A DNA stretch of 6,268 nt, from contig CALLQM010000352.1 of the NCBI GenBank assembly GCA_938014855.1, positions 1 to 6,268 on the forward strand. Reading direction: 5' to 3'. The notes under the pieces are model-generated. The model did no database searches and was not told the DNA's origin. It saw nothing but the letters and a program-made list of their open reading frames with translations. Every line of letters starts with the position of its first letter. The stretch's first letter is position 1. Of this stretch, positions 5,841 through 6,268 are shown one piece after another. Made by a program: the position numbers and the translations under genes. The stretch comes from an uncultured Clostridia bacterium (GTDB lineage: Bacteria > Bacillota > Clostridia > Oscillospirales > Ruminococcaceae).

Positions 5841-6268
5841 TTCTCCTTTTTATAACATTTTTTAAAATTGGATTATTTACGTTTGGCGGCGGCTATGCCA
5901 TGATTCCGATGATTCAACAAGATGTTCTCAAGCATGGATGGCTTACACAAAACCAACTAATTGACTTCATCGCTATATCTGAATCTACCCCGGGGCCGTT
6001 TGCGATCAATATTGCTACGTTTGTAGGTGTTTCCCAATACGGAATATTAGGTGGTATATTCGCCACTTTGGGAGTTGCCTTGCCTTCTTTCCTCATTATT
6101 TTAATAATTGCGCGATTTTTCACACGCTTTCAAGACAATGTATGGATTAAGTCTTTGCTTTTTGGCTTAAGACCTGCTGTGGTGGCATTGATCGCAGAGG
6201 CTGCTCTTCCCATTTTACATGCACATCTTTTTCATACCGGTGTCTCCAGCCTCCGGTCTATGTTGCTT
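5837..6268 (+). CDS. Chromate transporter (CHR) family protein, short form, second half of a pair (3' end missing)
   Basis: The open frame begins at ATG 5837 and runs 144 codons without a stop to the window edge. It repeats the CHR signature of the preceding gene: FFKIGLFTFGGGYAMIPMIQ (8-27), ISESTPGPFAINIATFVG (47-64), FATLGVALPSF (75-85) and a GLRPAVVALIAEAALPIL helix (110-127). About 30-45 residues are expected to be missing by comparison with its partner. GGAGGA at 5825-5830, inside the end of the first gene, lies 6 bases before the start, and the ATGA overlap (5837-5840) couples translation of the two. Sequence identity to the first half is clear in the motifs but low between them, as expected for ancient duplicates forming an antiparallel heterodimer. 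Substrate is not determined by the sequence. Confidence 0.9.
   Translation, partial: MILLFITFFKIGLFTFGGGYAMIPMIQQDVLKHGWLTQNQLIDFIAISESTPGPFAINIATFVGVSQYGILGGIFATLGVALPSFLIILIIARFFTRFQDNVWIKSLLFGLRPAVVALIAEAALPILHAHLFHTGVSSLRSMLL

Noticed and set aside
5914..6123. Minus-strand frame of 69 codons in the second CHR gene
   Set aside because: Antisense shadow of a clearly conserved coding region.

Overview
The window looks like chromosomal DNA of a low-GC Gram-positive-type bacterium (Bacillota). The evidence is AT-rich intergenic DNA, strong AGGGAGG-type ribosome sites, sigma-A-like promoters (TTGNNN/TATAAT), an ECF-type vitamin transporter and a tetrahydrofolate riboswitch, a class known mainly from Bacillota. 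A clostridial or Negativicutes lineage is a guess; nothing here fixes the genus. I see no rRNA, tRNA, CRISPR array, insertion sequence or phage gene, and no gene-free stretch longer than 300 bases.

Positions 1-5038 are all read on the minus strand, in four transcription units. From right to left these are: (a) a GTG-started 556-residue membrane-anchored protein of unknown function (3368-5038), with its own extended -10 promoter and a downstream hairpin; (b) a 253-residue protein that is only the N-terminal, HPr-interacting and phosphohistidine half of PTS enzyme I (2468-3229); (c) folT, the folate-specific S component of an ECF transporter (1595-2182), with a promoter, a THF riboswitch, a hairpin that locks the Shine-Dalgarno site and a classical terminator; (d) a branched-chain amino acid ABC transporter unit, with a lipoprotein binding protein (169-1335), an intergenic hairpin, and the first 27 codons of the LivH-type permease, which runs off the left edge.

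Positions 5039-5279 are a divergent promoter region. From it the plus strand carries two short chromate-transporter (CHR) half-genes that overlap at an ATGA. The first is complete (5280-5840); the second is cut by the right edge (5837-6268).

The common theme is uptake and transport: amino acids, folate and an oxyanion. The two proteins that do not fit this theme are the stand-alone enzyme I half and the 556-residue surface protein, which has recurring beta-type motifs. No obviously new multi-gene system is present. The items most worth follow-up are the isolated enzyme I domain, the unknown membrane protein, and the folT leader, whose switching model can be read at base-pair level.
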